Shown here: in pieces, positions 11,568 through 23,400 of the stretch
How the letters are laid out: the number at the start of each line of letters is the position of its first letter
Position numbering within the stretch: position 1 is the stretch's first letter
Assembly (NCBI GenBank): GCA_020064725.1
Contig: JAGTWJ010000003.1
Location: 3,372,510-3,436,509, forward strand
Direction of reading: 5' to 3'
DNA: 64,000 nucleotides
Source of the DNA: Drechslerella dactyloides
Taxonomy: Eukaryota > Ascomycota > Orbiliomycetes > Orbiliales > Orbiliaceae
The notes under the pieces: generated by a model
The model's database searches: none
Told to the model about the DNA's origin: nothing
What the model saw: the letters and a program-made list of their open reading frames with translations, nothing else
Program-made: the position numbers and the translations under genes

Positions 11568-12802
11568 ATGACCAAGACAGCTAAAGCCCCCAAACCTCCG
11601 AGGACATACATCTGCAGGTTCTGCCAGTATGTGTTCAAGCGGTCCGAGCATCTGGCCCGGCACGAGAGGAGTCGTAAGTTTTGCTTATCTCCATGTTTTG
11701 CTTGCCGAGCGTGGGCGTTATATGGTCGAGAGGCCGCGGAGGCTAACGTGCTGTTGGATGTGGGGTTGCAGATACCCAAGAGAAGCCGTTCGGGTGCTCT
11801 GTATGCTCGTGCATGTTCTCGAGAAAGTAGGTCGTGGCGGGGTGTTCTGGGTCGGCATCGCTCGCCGGTTGCCGGCGGGAGGGGCACGATGGACGTGATG
11901 GAGGGGCTAATCGAGGGCTTAGGGACTTGGTCGTGCGCCACGAACGGATGATCCACTTTGAACGCAAGCCCACGACGCGGATGACGTCGAGGAAAGCTCA
12001 GAAATACGAACCACGACGGGAATCACAGTCTTCGGTAGATTTTCTCGCCCGGATACACTCCTCGATGTCGAGTTCTGATGTGTGGTTGCTGATTGTGGTG
12101 CGTTTTTGCTAGGATGCCCAGGATTCGTTGACGACGGCGTCATCATCCGATACAACTTCGGAGAGGAGGTCGTCTGTCGCGACGCCGGTTATCGATGCGG
12201 CAGCTGCGAGGAAAACGGCGGCCGAGGCCCTCTCCAGCGCTATCCTCCAGGGTATATTCGATGCCGACGAGATTCTGACCGCTTCCGCGCCAAAAAGCGG
12301 TTTGAAACGGCGTGCGTCCGAGGTCGAGGAGAACAACGCTGCGGCCAGGCCAACGAAACTCCAAATCCTCGATCAGACACTCATGTCCTCGCCAACCAAT
12401 ATCGCACCGGTGGCACCCATGTTTGGACGCCGGAGCACCGCGAGCACCAGTACAGCTAGCAGCACTGCAATCTCGCCGACGACGGTTCCTTCAACGGCTG
12501 CCCCGGCAGCTACCCGCGCGGCTGCTACCGCCAACGCTGCGGTCTTCCCGGGGTTTGATATCGATCCGCTTCTGGCCGATCCGGGGTTCGACGCCCAATT
12601 AGAGGAAGAGACAGCCGAGGAGACGCTGCGAATGTTCACGCATTCGGAGCAGCAATTGTTCTCGCCTCCATTGTCAGATGGGTCTAGCGAAACCCGCGAG
12701 AAGGAAGGAAGCACTCGCGGCAGCCATGAGGATTATCTCCGAGATACAGCCGCAGAGGCTTGGAAGCTGCAGCTCGCAGAGGAAGCCAAGGCTGCCACTT
12801 AG
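11568..12802 (+). CDS. C2H2 zinc-finger protein, likely transcription factor
   Basis: Four exons: 11568-11673, 11772-11826, 11923-12034 and 12113-12802, 320 residues. Two tandem C2H2 fingers, each interrupted by an intron. Finger 1 is C-RF-C-x12-H-ERS-H, whose last His is the split codon of intron 1. Finger 2 is C-SV-C-x12-H-ERMI-H. The pair resembles the DNA-binding head of Adr1-like fungal factors, but the long fungal regulatory domain usual in that group is absent. Instead there is a Ser/Thr/Ala-rich region and an acidic C terminus (LEEETAEETLRMF). For intron 3, a 78-bp intron from 12035 is preferred; a donor at 12080 would give an improbable 33-bp intron and 335 residues. Confidence 0.8.
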
Positions 12803-13380
12803 CTTGGGCGAAGAATGCTTGGCTTTTCCTGCTAGCGACTTTGATACGATAGAGTGAGTACCGTCGGATCTGAACTGTGGTATCTCCGACGCGGCGTTCT
12901 AATACCACCGGCATGCCTTTCCAGGTGACAAAGATCGGGAGTCAGGATTTGCGACATACACGCTGCTGAACATCATTTTCTCACGGAGATCGATCGCTTT
13001 CATAGTATGAAAGATCGCGCTGCTAGTCTTTTCTCACGGATGTATCATCACGGCCTTTACCATTTTGTGTTACACTATTTGTTCACCCCTCATCGAATGC
13101 GTACGACATTAGCAAGAAAAATACCCTTTGCTGTATATCATGGCATGTATGGCGTTTACGGCTGTTTTAACTTTGTCAGGGTTTTTTGTTGATCATAAAA
13201 GCATGTTCTGAACGACGTCTTGTATTGTTATCGTCTTTAGCAGGCATGTACTCAAGGTAGCTATATACTATTGCGAAATGCACATTGTTTACGTCGAATT
13301 AGAGGTAGTACGTATGTTTGTAAGGTTGTGCTTCTTCAGTCAAAGTACGGCAGTCTAACTCCGGGACACGAGCAGCATAT
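12803..13380. other. Convergent intergenic region
   Basis: 3' flanks of the zinc-finger gene (+) and the SDR gene (-). No coding signal. Confidence 0.4.
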
Positions 13381-14211
13381 CTACTCCGGGTAGACCATCT
13401 TCTTCGTCACGCCGCCGTCAACAACAATCTCAGCACCGGTTACAAAGTCGCTATCGACTAGGAAATCTACCGCCTTGAGGATGTCGTCGACTTTCCCCAC
13501 ACGCCCCGCGGGATGCCAGGCGTGGTCTTGCGCCGTGAGGCCGTCCGACCAGGGTCTCGAGGCAACGTCGGCGGCCGCATTCTCGTCCTCGACGTGGATC
13601 CAGCCGGGCGAGATGGCGTTTACACGGATCTTGTACTTCTGACCTAGCGACACGGCCATAGACTGCGTCAACCCCAGCAGGCCGGCTTTGACAGCCGAGT
13701 AGGCTTCGTGGTTCTCCTCGGCCTGGTGGGCGCGTGTGGAGGAGATGTGGATGACCGTGCCAGGTGAGTCCGGGGTGGAAGCTAGGAGCGGAATGCAGAG
13801 TCTGGTGAGCAAGAATGGAGCTGTAAGGCCGACGGCGAGTTTGCGGTCCCAGTCGGCAAGGATATCGACGTCCTGGGAGTCCATGGAGGCACCGTCAGGC
13901 CAGGTATGTGGTGTTGGGAAGGCATTGTGTATAAGCACGTCGATTCGGCCGTCGAAGAACGCTTGGGCGGAGGATACGGCGGCGGCGAGTGCGGCCCGGT
14001 CAGCGAGGTCGGTGTGGGAGGTCTTGATGCGGTCCGGAGGGATGCTGGAGGTAAGGAGCTGAGTGGCCGTGTTCTGGAGCTCGGCGAGGTTGGCGTCGAG
14101 GAGGAAGACGCGGTGACCGCGGGCGAGCAGACGGTGAGACAGGCCACGGCCGATGCCGCGCGCGGCGCCGGTGATGAAGTAGTTCATGGAACGCGGAGAG
14201 GCGGCTGCCAT
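13381..14211 (-). CDS. Short-chain dehydrogenase/reductase (SDR)
   Basis: Single exon of 276 residues, classical SDR. The Rossmann nucleotide-binding motif TGAARGIG is at residues 14-21. The catalytic Ser lies in HISST (~158) and the Y-x3-K motif is Y171-SAV-K175. NAISPGWI follows, then VTGAEIVVDGGV near the C terminus. The usual NAG motif is NAF here. NAD(P)-dependent oxidoreductase; substrate unknown. It is divergent from a second SDR at 14723 with a shared promoter. Confidence 0.9.
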   Translation of the reverse strand: MAAASPRSMNYFITGAARGIGRGLSHRLLARGHRVFLLDANLAELQNTATQLLTSSIPPDRIKTSHTDLADRAALAAAVSSAQAFFDGRIDVLIHNAFPTPHTWPDGASMDSQDVDILADWDRKLAVGLTAPFLLTRLCIPLLASTPDSPGTVIHISSTRAHQAEENHEAYSAVKAGLLGLTQSMAVSLGQKYKIRVNAISPGWIHVEDENAAADVASRPWSDGLTAQDHAWHPAGRVGKVDDILKAVDFLVDSDFVTGAEIVVDGGVTKKMVYPE

Positions 14212-14722
14212 GGCGTTTGCATGCAGGCTTGTCGTTCACAGGTGACTTTGCCGGTGTGCGGGCAACCGTGACATGACGTCATCACAAAGTGTTGTGAAGT
14301 TGTGCGGCCTTCAACCTGGACTGGGGATATCCCGCGCAACGTTCCCGTTCACCCATGTCGTATCTGCGGCCGGAATCACTGCCGCATCGACGTACGCAAA
14401 CAAGCTAGAAGAGACGCTGCCAGTTCTCTACTGCGCGCATCCGAGTCGTGCTTGTAGCCGCGAATTGGCGGGCCGAAGCCTCGGAAACAGGCATTTCGGT
14501 ACATCACAGCCGCCAACGCGTTCCGGCTTCGAATTCCGGCTGCGGCCGGTCCTCACTTCGATTGATGGGTTTGATCTTGATATCTTAGTGGGTATGCGTA
14601 GCTGCCTCGGTCATTTATACCACGTTATCATGCTGTAATGTAGTCCATTCGCTCGACCAGGCAGTTTCTGTTGTCGATTGGGCCAATACAGTTAATCAAG
14701 ATAGTTCTTCGGCGACTTCGCG
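14212..14722. promoter_or_regulatory. Bidirectional promoter between two SDR genes
   Basis: 511 bp separate the divergent start codons at 14211 (-) and 14723 (+). A perfect palindromic TGACGTCA, the CRE/ATF-type bZIP site, lies at 14274-14281, about 63 bp upstream of the minus-strand start. Shared control is an inference from the layout. Confidence 0.5.
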
Positions 14723-15732
14723 ATGAAGATCAGCTCGGATTCACTAGTTGCAATCGTCACTGGTGGTGCTTCAGGTAATGACATCTGTTCTATACTTATG
14801 CGTATACACTCGAGTCTTTTGAAGGAGCTGACTCTGCTGTGCTATCCGGAAATGTATAGGGATTGGCCTGGGTATCGCAACCCACCTCGTGGCGAAAGGC
14901 TGGAATGTCGTTCTCGCCGACGTGAATCCGTCGACGGGCGTTGCAGCCGCGGAGAAGCTCGGTTCCCGCGCCGTTTTCCATCATACGGATGTGTCCTCGT
15001 GGGACTCGCAGGTAGAGCTGTTCAAGACGGCATCTGAGAAATTCGGCCGGCTGGATTTCTTCGCTGCGAATGCCGGGATTGACGATAGGAAAAGTATATA
15101 TGAAGAGACACAGGAAGAAAGAGACGAGGATCAGCCGGCGAAGCCTTATTTGAAGGTTGTCGAGGTAGATTTCATCGCTGTTGTGTGGGGGGTCAAGCTT
15201 GCGAGCTGGTATATGCGGCGGAACCCAGGCAAGAAGGGCGGATGCATCGTGATAACCAGCAGCGATGTGGGCCTCTATCCAATGGCTACAAACCCGCTGT
15301 ACGCGAGCTGCAAGGCCGCGGTACGTATAACGCATAGAATGTATCGCGTATAGCTAAATTATTGGTCCGGCTGACCATGGTGAAAAAATGCAGCTGGTGA
15401 ATTTCACTCGGTCTGTCGCGGAAACGTTTCGCGAGGACGGCATCCGTGTGAATGCTATCTGCCCCGGGCTTGTTCCGACCGCCATATTTCCCGGCAAGCT
15501 CACGGACTTCTTCCCGGAAGAGTACATCACGCCGGTTTCTACGATCGTGGCGGCCTATGACAAGTTTATCACGGATGAGACGCTGGCTGGGAAAGTGGTG
15601 GAGTGCAGTCAGGATCGTCATTTTTTCAGAGACCGGCCGGAGTACCCGAATGAGAGCCAGCGCTGGATGCATGAAGAGAGTGGGCCGTCGTGGGCGAAGG
15701 CTTACAAGGCGTATTTTGAGAGTAAGCTGTAA
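14723..15732 (+). CDS. Short-chain dehydrogenase, 15-hydroxyprostaglandin dehydrogenase-like
   Basis: Three exons: 14723-14774, 14860-15320 and 15394-15732, 283 residues. The NAD-binding motif TGGASGIG is created by splicing (phase-1 intron inside the Gly codon, residues 13-20). NAG is intact (FAANAGI), the catalytic Ser is in VITSSDVGL, and the active site is Y165-ASC-K169. A later NAICPGLVPT fits SDRs resembling NAD-dependent 15-hydroxyprostaglandin dehydrogenase. The C terminus is longer than in minimal SDRs (HEESGPSWAKAYKAYFESKL). The true substrate is unknown; its neighbour across the promoter is another SDR. Confidence 0.9.
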
Positions 15733-16023
15733 CTTGCGGCACTCATACAATAGCTGGGAGGTTCCCCTATTCTGTTCAGTTAAAGGGCTGGCTGCCCCGT
15801 TCAACGTTTGCAAGACGAATTGATTCCGATGGGAATTAATATTGCGTATAGGGGTGAGTGTAATTCAGGTGTGAGTCTGTATATATGTTCTTGTTCGCTT
15901 AAAACAGGCTGGGATGGATACAATGACTGTTGATACACTGTGATCAGAGAAGAAAAGTACCAATAATGCTCATGATAACTATTCAATTCAAGAGCGAGAG
16001 GCGATAGTCGATGTATAGGTTAA

Positions 16024-18182
16024 TTAGGCCACTTTGTATAGCTTCGCTTTCATAGGTGCGTAAGTGAGGACCATGGGGCCATTCTTGAGCTCCCGCTTGA
16101 TCTTGAGCATATCCATACCCCAGCCCGATTTGGTAGTAATGCTGTAGAAATCATTAGTATGTGTAGACGGGAGCACAAAGGACTGTTGACTTACGCATCA
16201 AAGCCCGTCCAGGAGCATTGGTAGAGCACCGTTGAACGGAACTGGCCTTCAAACGCCGTCCCGACCAACTTGGCGCCAATCTCAAATAGTCGTGGCCGTT
16301 TCCCAACTTCCGTCCATATCACTTCATCCCATTTGAGAAGGACATCTACACCGTTAATGGAGAACTGTTCGAGAGCCAGCATACCCTCTTTGAAGCCTAT
16401 ACGAGCGAATCCGTCGCTGGAAAAGTAGACGCCAACGTAGTCTTCCACGAGGATCTGGTTGTACGCTTGCCAGATTGCAGGGGCGAGGGTGTTGTGGACC
16501 TGGATTGACAGGCCCATCGGATTCGAGTAGTTGCCGCCAGCGTGCATCTGCGCGTCCGTGATGCCGACGGATACCAGTGCGGCTACACCGTAACCGAATT
16601 CGGGAAGGACGGATATTTCGGTGAATTGCGCGGGGAGACCGCCGCCCTTGAAATAAATGTTGTACTGGGAGAAATCGGGCATGATGGCACGGAATGTCTC
16701 CCAGGGGATGCCGACGGAGGTGATACCGTCGGTGAATTGGTGAACGGATTTCAGCCAGGTGCGTCGCTGGGCGGACGATATCAGTTCGGGCTTGGAGGCT
16801 AGGAGCACCCTGTGCAGGAGATTTGCGAGGTCGTTCGACGTGGAGAAGATTCCTCCGGCGCTATATATGCTGTTTAACTGGCTGCGCCCAAGAATCTATG
16901 CTACGGGGTGGACGTACGGATCATGGCTCAGGGCGAAGACTTTGTCCACCAAATGGGTGGCGGCCGGGACGGTGACGTGCTTTTTGAGATGCGGCGGTAT
17001 AGGTCCGGTGAACGTGTGGCTCATGTTCAATGGCGTGAATATGTCATCGCGCATGATGGCCCTGAAGTCTTTGCCTTGTTTCCATAGCTTGTCGTGGTAC
17101 TTGTCCACCGCCATGCCTAGGAGAGAGAAGCCCGTGTTCGAGTCTGTACATAGTTAGCATGGAGTATGAGTTCTATTAAGTGATGCGATACGTACAACTG
17201 GGCGATTCGCCGATTTGCCAGATCAAGTCAGACTTTGAGATGAGACCCTGAAGCTCTGGAATGCTCCTATTGTGAGGGAAATCTTCAAGCAGACCCGGTC
17301 CAACGGGCGGGTAGACGATGTCGTTGAGGCTCTTCATTTGAAACTCGCCAACATCTCGTGCAAGTCCGGCTCGGTGGCTCCCCAAGTGCGCCAATGTGAT
17401 CTCGCCTTCTTCCTCCTTAAACGCTGCTGGTAGCTTGAATTCTGGGAGTACGTCTTTGAGCCGGCTTTCCAAGGTCAACTCTGGCGTGAAACCTTTGAGA
17501 TGTGCTTGGCGACTTAGGATCAAAGCTTCCAGTACCACAAATGCCTTGCTGATAGAAGCAATTCTATATATCGAATCTCCGTCCACGGGAGCGGGGGAGT
17601 CCGCAGCCGATTCATTCAAACGTACTCGGCCGCTGTGGAACTCGAACAGCTTGCCTGTGGAGGCGTGGACGATGCTGAGGGACACAGCATCCTTGTGGAC
17701 TAAGGCATTGGCCTCGAGAGCGAGTTTTATATCGGCAAGCGCAGCTACCACGGCGGGGTGCGAAGCGATGCGGATGTCATCGAGGAGGAACGGCGGTGGC
17801 GGCGGTGTGCATTTCCACGGGAATGCTTCTTCTGAGTGTGGAACTGTGTTGCCCGTGTACGTTGGCGCGTCGCGTGCTCCCGAGAAGCTGGATTGGAGTT
17901 GGCGAAGTCGATTAAACGGGGACCATCGCGCAGCTGCATCGCTATCGTTAGCTCGAGAATGACAGTATCGGCGGGGTCAGGGTATCGCCATCTCCCATTG
18001 AAAGGAGAGATGTAGTGATGCCTACTTGCAGGATCAAAGCAGATGAACGCGAGGGCGATGCCGACAAACGAGCCAATCAGCGACCCGCAGACGGTAAGGG
18101 CGAGATCCCGCCGCCGGAGCCGTCGTCGCGGTTGCTGTTGTTGTTGGACCGGCCAGCGAAGAATGCCGTCCGTCTTCTCCAT
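16024..18182 (-). CDS. Membrane-anchored beta-lactamase-family serine hydrolase
   Basis: Five exons on the minus strand: 18182-18026, 17933-17196, 17143-16918, 16860-16195 and 16141-16024, 634 residues. The N-terminal cytosolic tail is Gln/Arg-rich, followed by one TM (about 27-49), so it is probably a type II membrane protein or secreted. Penicillin-binding/class C beta-lactamase motifs are present: S179-I-S-K182 (SxxK nucleophile) and Y299-S-N301, the latter made by splicing (YSNTGFSLLG). Fungal relatives are esterase- or peptidase-like. Intron 3 is only 36-57 bp depending on acceptor, and it removes an in-frame TAG at 16896-16898; with the 57-bp choice the join reads DPAGGIFST, as expected for the family. 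If it is not spliced, the gene is broken. Confidence 0.82.
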
Positions 18183-20475
18183 ATTCGTGAAGCTTCAGAA
18201 GGGTATCGCTGCGTATGTAGTCGCGAGTATGAAGTTCCGGAACATCTTTTCGTGCGATCCTCGAGTCTGCTGGATGGAGGGAGAGTCGCAGCTGTTTAAG
18301 TGCCCCGCGCCAAGGCAACAGCTTATGCGGCCAGACGACCTGCCCTGGCGTGGATACGCAATCAGCGAGCCGGCCCGCGTGTATGAAGGCACTACTTTGA
18401 CTGTTTCAGCAGGAGAGCATACGAATCCACAAGGTGCCCGACAAAAGCGCAAAGTGTGTGGTTGACCTGACTAACGCTCCTACTATTGAAATCGCCGTGA
18501 ACGAGGTGTGGACGCTTGATTGATAACGACTCGAGGACTCCGCAGGCTCCGAATTGTGAGTGATATCGCTATCAAGGCATTTCATTCAATCGATCCGGAT
18601 CCAATCGAATTGGTCAAATGCAACCGAGTTTAATTTGTGGTCTTTGGTGCAGGCCTTGAATCAATTGACGGGCTCACGCTTACAATAGGACCCATGAATA
18701 ACGTATACCATGATGGAATGCGTTTTTGAGTTGCTCCCAAACTTATAAATCTTATCGACGTCGGGTTGCAGGGACTGTGTGTAACTGCCGGGCTGCCTTT
18801 AGTCAGACTATTGGAAATCGATGACGAATACATAACAATCGAATTACTCACAGTTATAGCACTGGCTATAGTTACCAGTACCATATACACAAATACGGAT
18901 ACGATGTGATGGAGGCGCTAGGCGGCCCGGGGTCTATCTCGCCTGAGAGACCACGTCCGCTTGTCTCGATCAGCAACCGATTCGTATAAAAATTCGACAA
19001 TGAAGATATTATCGGCGCGATCTCTCGATTTCGTAAGCTGAATATATTTCTATCGCCGACTTCGACGGATCTGGCTTGGATAAGATCTATCAGTCGGGAT
19101 TATCGATTCTGTTATCTGGAACTAGACTTATAATTAATAATGCCGCTGCACGAACTTGTCCAAAGAACGTAGTAAATAACGGAGCACAATATCCATTGAT
19201 AAAGGCAGCCTTACCAACTTGTCACGAATGTGAGCCGAAAATATGTTTACTAACACACTTTACAGTAGGATTCGCTGGGCGAAGCGACCGCTCGCACGCT
19301 GAGTTTCATACAATGTAGCCTTTGACACACGTTTGCTTGTAAATTGTAAAATCTATCGCGATATCGATATAGGCGCCGCAATGGCACGACTCTCTCAGCA
19401 CACTGAGGAAGGACTGTTTACGGTGTTTTGACAGAAGTTAGCTGCGAATAGGCCAGACTGCATTCACATGACTACTTGGCACGACATCCTACAGATACAT
19501 TGAAGAAGAATAAAGATATCCACTTATTGAGGAGGAGATGAGTAAATTAGTGTAAACTGGTGTACTATGCAAATTAGGGGTTAACAAATGTCTTTGAAAT
19601 TGAATGCACATACGTATACGCATAGTGCGAGTGTTGCCATAGCTAGTCTACAGGCCGTGCATGAACATGTGCGGTGCATGCAGGCGGTGGAAGGGTTTCA
19701 GGCTATATTGTCGGACTTGCGGGAAGCATCAATTTCGAAGGCTGGATAATATTGTGGCTAGCTAACTTGACCTTTGCAATTGTCTGACGTATGTGGCGAT
19801 GCATGTCGACTCAATGGCAGCCATGGTCAAACTACCTAGATAGGTAACTTACAGCCTCTGGACGGTGGATTGGGAAGTCTTCGATTAGAATATTTGAATG
19901 TGGCTTTTCTGCCGGCTTCAAATATTTGAGATTCAAACATATCGGCAGCATTACCGCATACTGTCAATAGCATTGTCGGACCAGGCTGCGAAATACCGGG
20001 CAGCTTCCCCAAAACGAGACCGGCATGACATCTGCAGTCCAGCGGGTCTTCGGTGTAACGTGCGCACAAGCCGTTTCCAGTTGGGAGGCTCCTTCGGCTA
20101 CTTTCGCTTTTGGCCCAATGATCGGTGTTTTGAGCCCCAGCTGCTTGTTTGCTCGAACGGCTGCCTGAAACCGGTCTGGTGGATTGTGTCTGTAACCTGC
20201 TGCGGCCCCGGCTGCGCTTTGGCCCGCTACGTCGAGGACGCATATGGGTCACCGCCAGCGGATATAATTATCCCACCCTCGAATTCCCCCTCCTGTCGTC
20301 CGCATGTCTCGGTAGACTGTTCCTGACCGCGTTCGATCCTGCTTCCTTCCTTCCTGCCTTCTCTGGCCGGGCGCGACGAGGGCGAGGGCGATAAAGTCGG
20401 CAGCGAGCGGCATGCATGGTCTTCTGAGATCGAGAGCGACCTCCACCAGCACTTGATCGCAGTCGTCCATCCGCC
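18183..20475. other. 2.3-kb intergenic region (divergent promoters)
   Basis: Lies between the serine hydrolase (-) and the TPR gene (+). Scattered short frames show no domain or credible splice pattern. I see no RNA gene. Confidence 0.4.
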
Positions 20476-23400
20476 ATGGGTCTGTTCAGCAAGCTCAAGG
20501 ACACCAAGAAGCATAGACACTCCGTCCAACAGGCCCCTCCCGCTCCGCCTGCTGCGTCTGCGTCGCCGGCTTCTTCCATCGCTGCCGGCAAGACCGCTGG
20601 TAACCCGCCGGCGGTATACGCAGGGAACGGCGCTCCTCTACACCAGCCAGCGCTGAAAGGGTCAGTCTCTCGTTCTGTCAAAACTCGCGCGCATGATGCT
20701 GACTTGCAGAATAGCCAACCTGTCGCCCACAGTTCCTCGAGCCTCGTTACCCCGCAGGATCTATCTTCCGCCGTCCCCATACCCCTACAACCAGGCGCAC
20801 CGCAGCAGCAGGCTACATGGGGGTTTCCATCCTCGCCGAACGCTCCCGCGCAGGGCCAGTTCTGGCCCGCGCAAGGGCAGTATGGCTTCCCTCCGCAGGC
20901 TCCGTACGGGCAGCCGGTATATATCTTGCAGAACGGACAGTTGGTCCCCGTGTTCACGGGCCAGCCGATAGCTCCGGCGATGGCGCCTCCGACGATGGGG
21001 TCTCCGATACCTCCTAGCAACGTCCAGTTCAGTCAGCCGTCTCAGTCGCCGGCGTCTTTCAGCGCTTCTCCTTTCCAGGTTCCACCGCTACCGATTCCTC
21101 CGGCGGCGCCTCCATCGGTCCCCTCGACTTATCAGTATGCCGTGCAATCTACTCCCAGCTCCTCGGACCACGCGGCTGTATCGCCCGTGTCGCCGATTAG
21201 CGAGACCTCCATGTCCTTACATTCCCCGCCAGAACCCCCACCTCCTCTCTCGAACTCGGCGGCACCACCAGCGGAAGTTTCGCAAGCTGCGGCCGTCGCT
21301 TTCAAACCGGTGGCCAGAAAGCCCGTTCCTCCAGCTGCGCCATCCGCAGCACAGCCGTCCATCACCCCGCCGCCAGTAGCACCCACAGAATACCCGGAGA
21401 CGCTGTACGTTCCTGGGAACCGACCCGCGGCGGCGGTAATCCAGGACTTAGGCTCAATGAGCATCTCGCAGCCGCCAGCTGCGAGCCCAGAAATCCCAGA
21501 ACCAAAAGTTCAGATGTCGCCGCAAATGGAACAGAAGGTCGACTTTTTGAAAAATCAAGGCAATTCCATGGTTGAGGCGAAGAACTTTGACCAGGCGGTC
21601 ATGTTTTACTCGATGGCGCTGGACTATAATCCCGAGAGTGCGGTATGCCTTTCCAACAGGTCGATGGCGTACACGAAACTCCAACCGCCCAAAATGCAGG
21701 AGGCGAAAGCAGATGCCGAAGCCGCGACGCGGGCCGACCCGTCATATTGGAAGGGCTGGTCGCGGCTCGGCGATGCGCTGCTGAGCATGGGAGAGGCGTC
21801 GCAGGCGGTCGACGCATATAACAAAGCACTCGAAGTGGGTGGAACAGCGGTCGGCCAAAACACGAAGCAGTCCTTGGCCAATGCAAAGAGGGCGATGAGC
21901 GGCAAGGGAAAAGCGACGTCTCCGATACCCACATCACCGTCGATGTCTACAGGTAGTACGCGGAAAGCACCCACAAGCTCTCCGAAGCCCGCGCCCTCGG
22001 AGTCTAAACCTGCTGCTCAAAACAAGCCTGCGATGAGCCCCTCAAGGCCTCCGCCGGCCCCGACATCAACTGCCACCGCGACTACGACTACTACGACTAC
22101 TACGACGACTACAACGCGATCTCCACCTGCAAGAGTGCAGCCACCCCCTGTTAATACGCAGTCCGCCCCAGCGCCTGTTCGTAGCGCAAGCGTTTCGAAT
22201 ACCAATGCTGCTGCCTCTTCAACAACCAATGCGAATACGCCGACATCACCGACTGGCAATGCACCCGCACGCGGAGCCCAAGCAGCCACTGGGCTCCCTG
22301 CAGTTCTGGAAGAAGCTGTAGCGAATGTTGAAGAAGTTGTAAATTCGGAAGCACCGCCTGCGTATGCGCCGAACCCCAACTCGACCGACCCGACTATACG
22401 GCACATGTCGCAACAGGCGGTCTACGCGCAAGTTATCGAGCTGCGAAACACCCTTTTGATTAGGAACAAGGGCAGCTTCGTGATCAAGCCGTACACCGCT
22501 GTTGGAAACATTGACGCTGTGCGGATCGAGTTTGTCGGGATGACGACGCAAGAGCTGACGCCGCGTGAACTCGGCGTCCACCCAGATCAGCACCCGTCGT
22601 TTGCTGGGTACTTTGTTAATAGTCTGCTGTATCCTGGGTGCACGTTGATTGATCTGGATATGGAGGTGTCGAAAATCGGCGAGGGTCGGTTCCCTGGGAC
22701 CTACAGCGTCTCCGGGTACTCTGAGGTCTATCGGGCGCAGCAGCTGGAGACGGCACCGATCCTCCCCATTACGTTATCTTCGGTGCACCCTCTGCCTGAG
22801 ATCACAGTCGACCAGATAGTGTCGCGAATGACAGTCCTCAAGTACAACAGGTTGCTGCCGGAGACGAATATGCAGATGTACGAGAATCTGAGAAAGTTCC
22901 TCGGGCCGGACCCTTATCCGAACCAGACGGACGCGGATAAGGCGAGTCTCAGGAATCAAATTACGGATATCTGCTACGTTTTGAATAGGGTCGATGCGGC
23001 CCGGTATGTCGACATGTCGAACTGCAGACACCTGACCAACAATACGCTCGGAACAGCGGCGCAGGGAATAGGGCTTAAGAACTTCCTATTTCAGATTCTG
23101 CTGGGCTGCGAATTGTTGGTGAGGTTGCTGAAGGAGCCCGCCAATGCCAGTTACTCGGGGTTGATTTCGCATAATATCTCGGCGAATCTTGTCATCTCGG
23201 ACCTCTGGATGCAGAACATCGATACCAGGAGGGAGACGACAGCTGCAGGCTTGCCAAGACACCTCCTGATCTCGCTGGTTCACCAGCGTCAGTGCGAAGG
23301 GCTGATCAGATTCGCGGAGACGCTCAAGTGGCCGTACATGGATGAGGCGAGGAATTATATCGAAGGAGCGTATAATGACCTGATCACCGGAAAGGCGATC

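Noticed and set aside
12080..12112. 33-bp intron in the zinc-finger gene
   Set aside because: Too short for efficient splicing; the 78-bp alternative from 12035 keeps frame and has a branch-like site.
20268..21020. 250-codon minus-strand frame rich in Cys and Gly
   Set aside because: Antisense of the Pro/Gln-rich start of the TPR protein.
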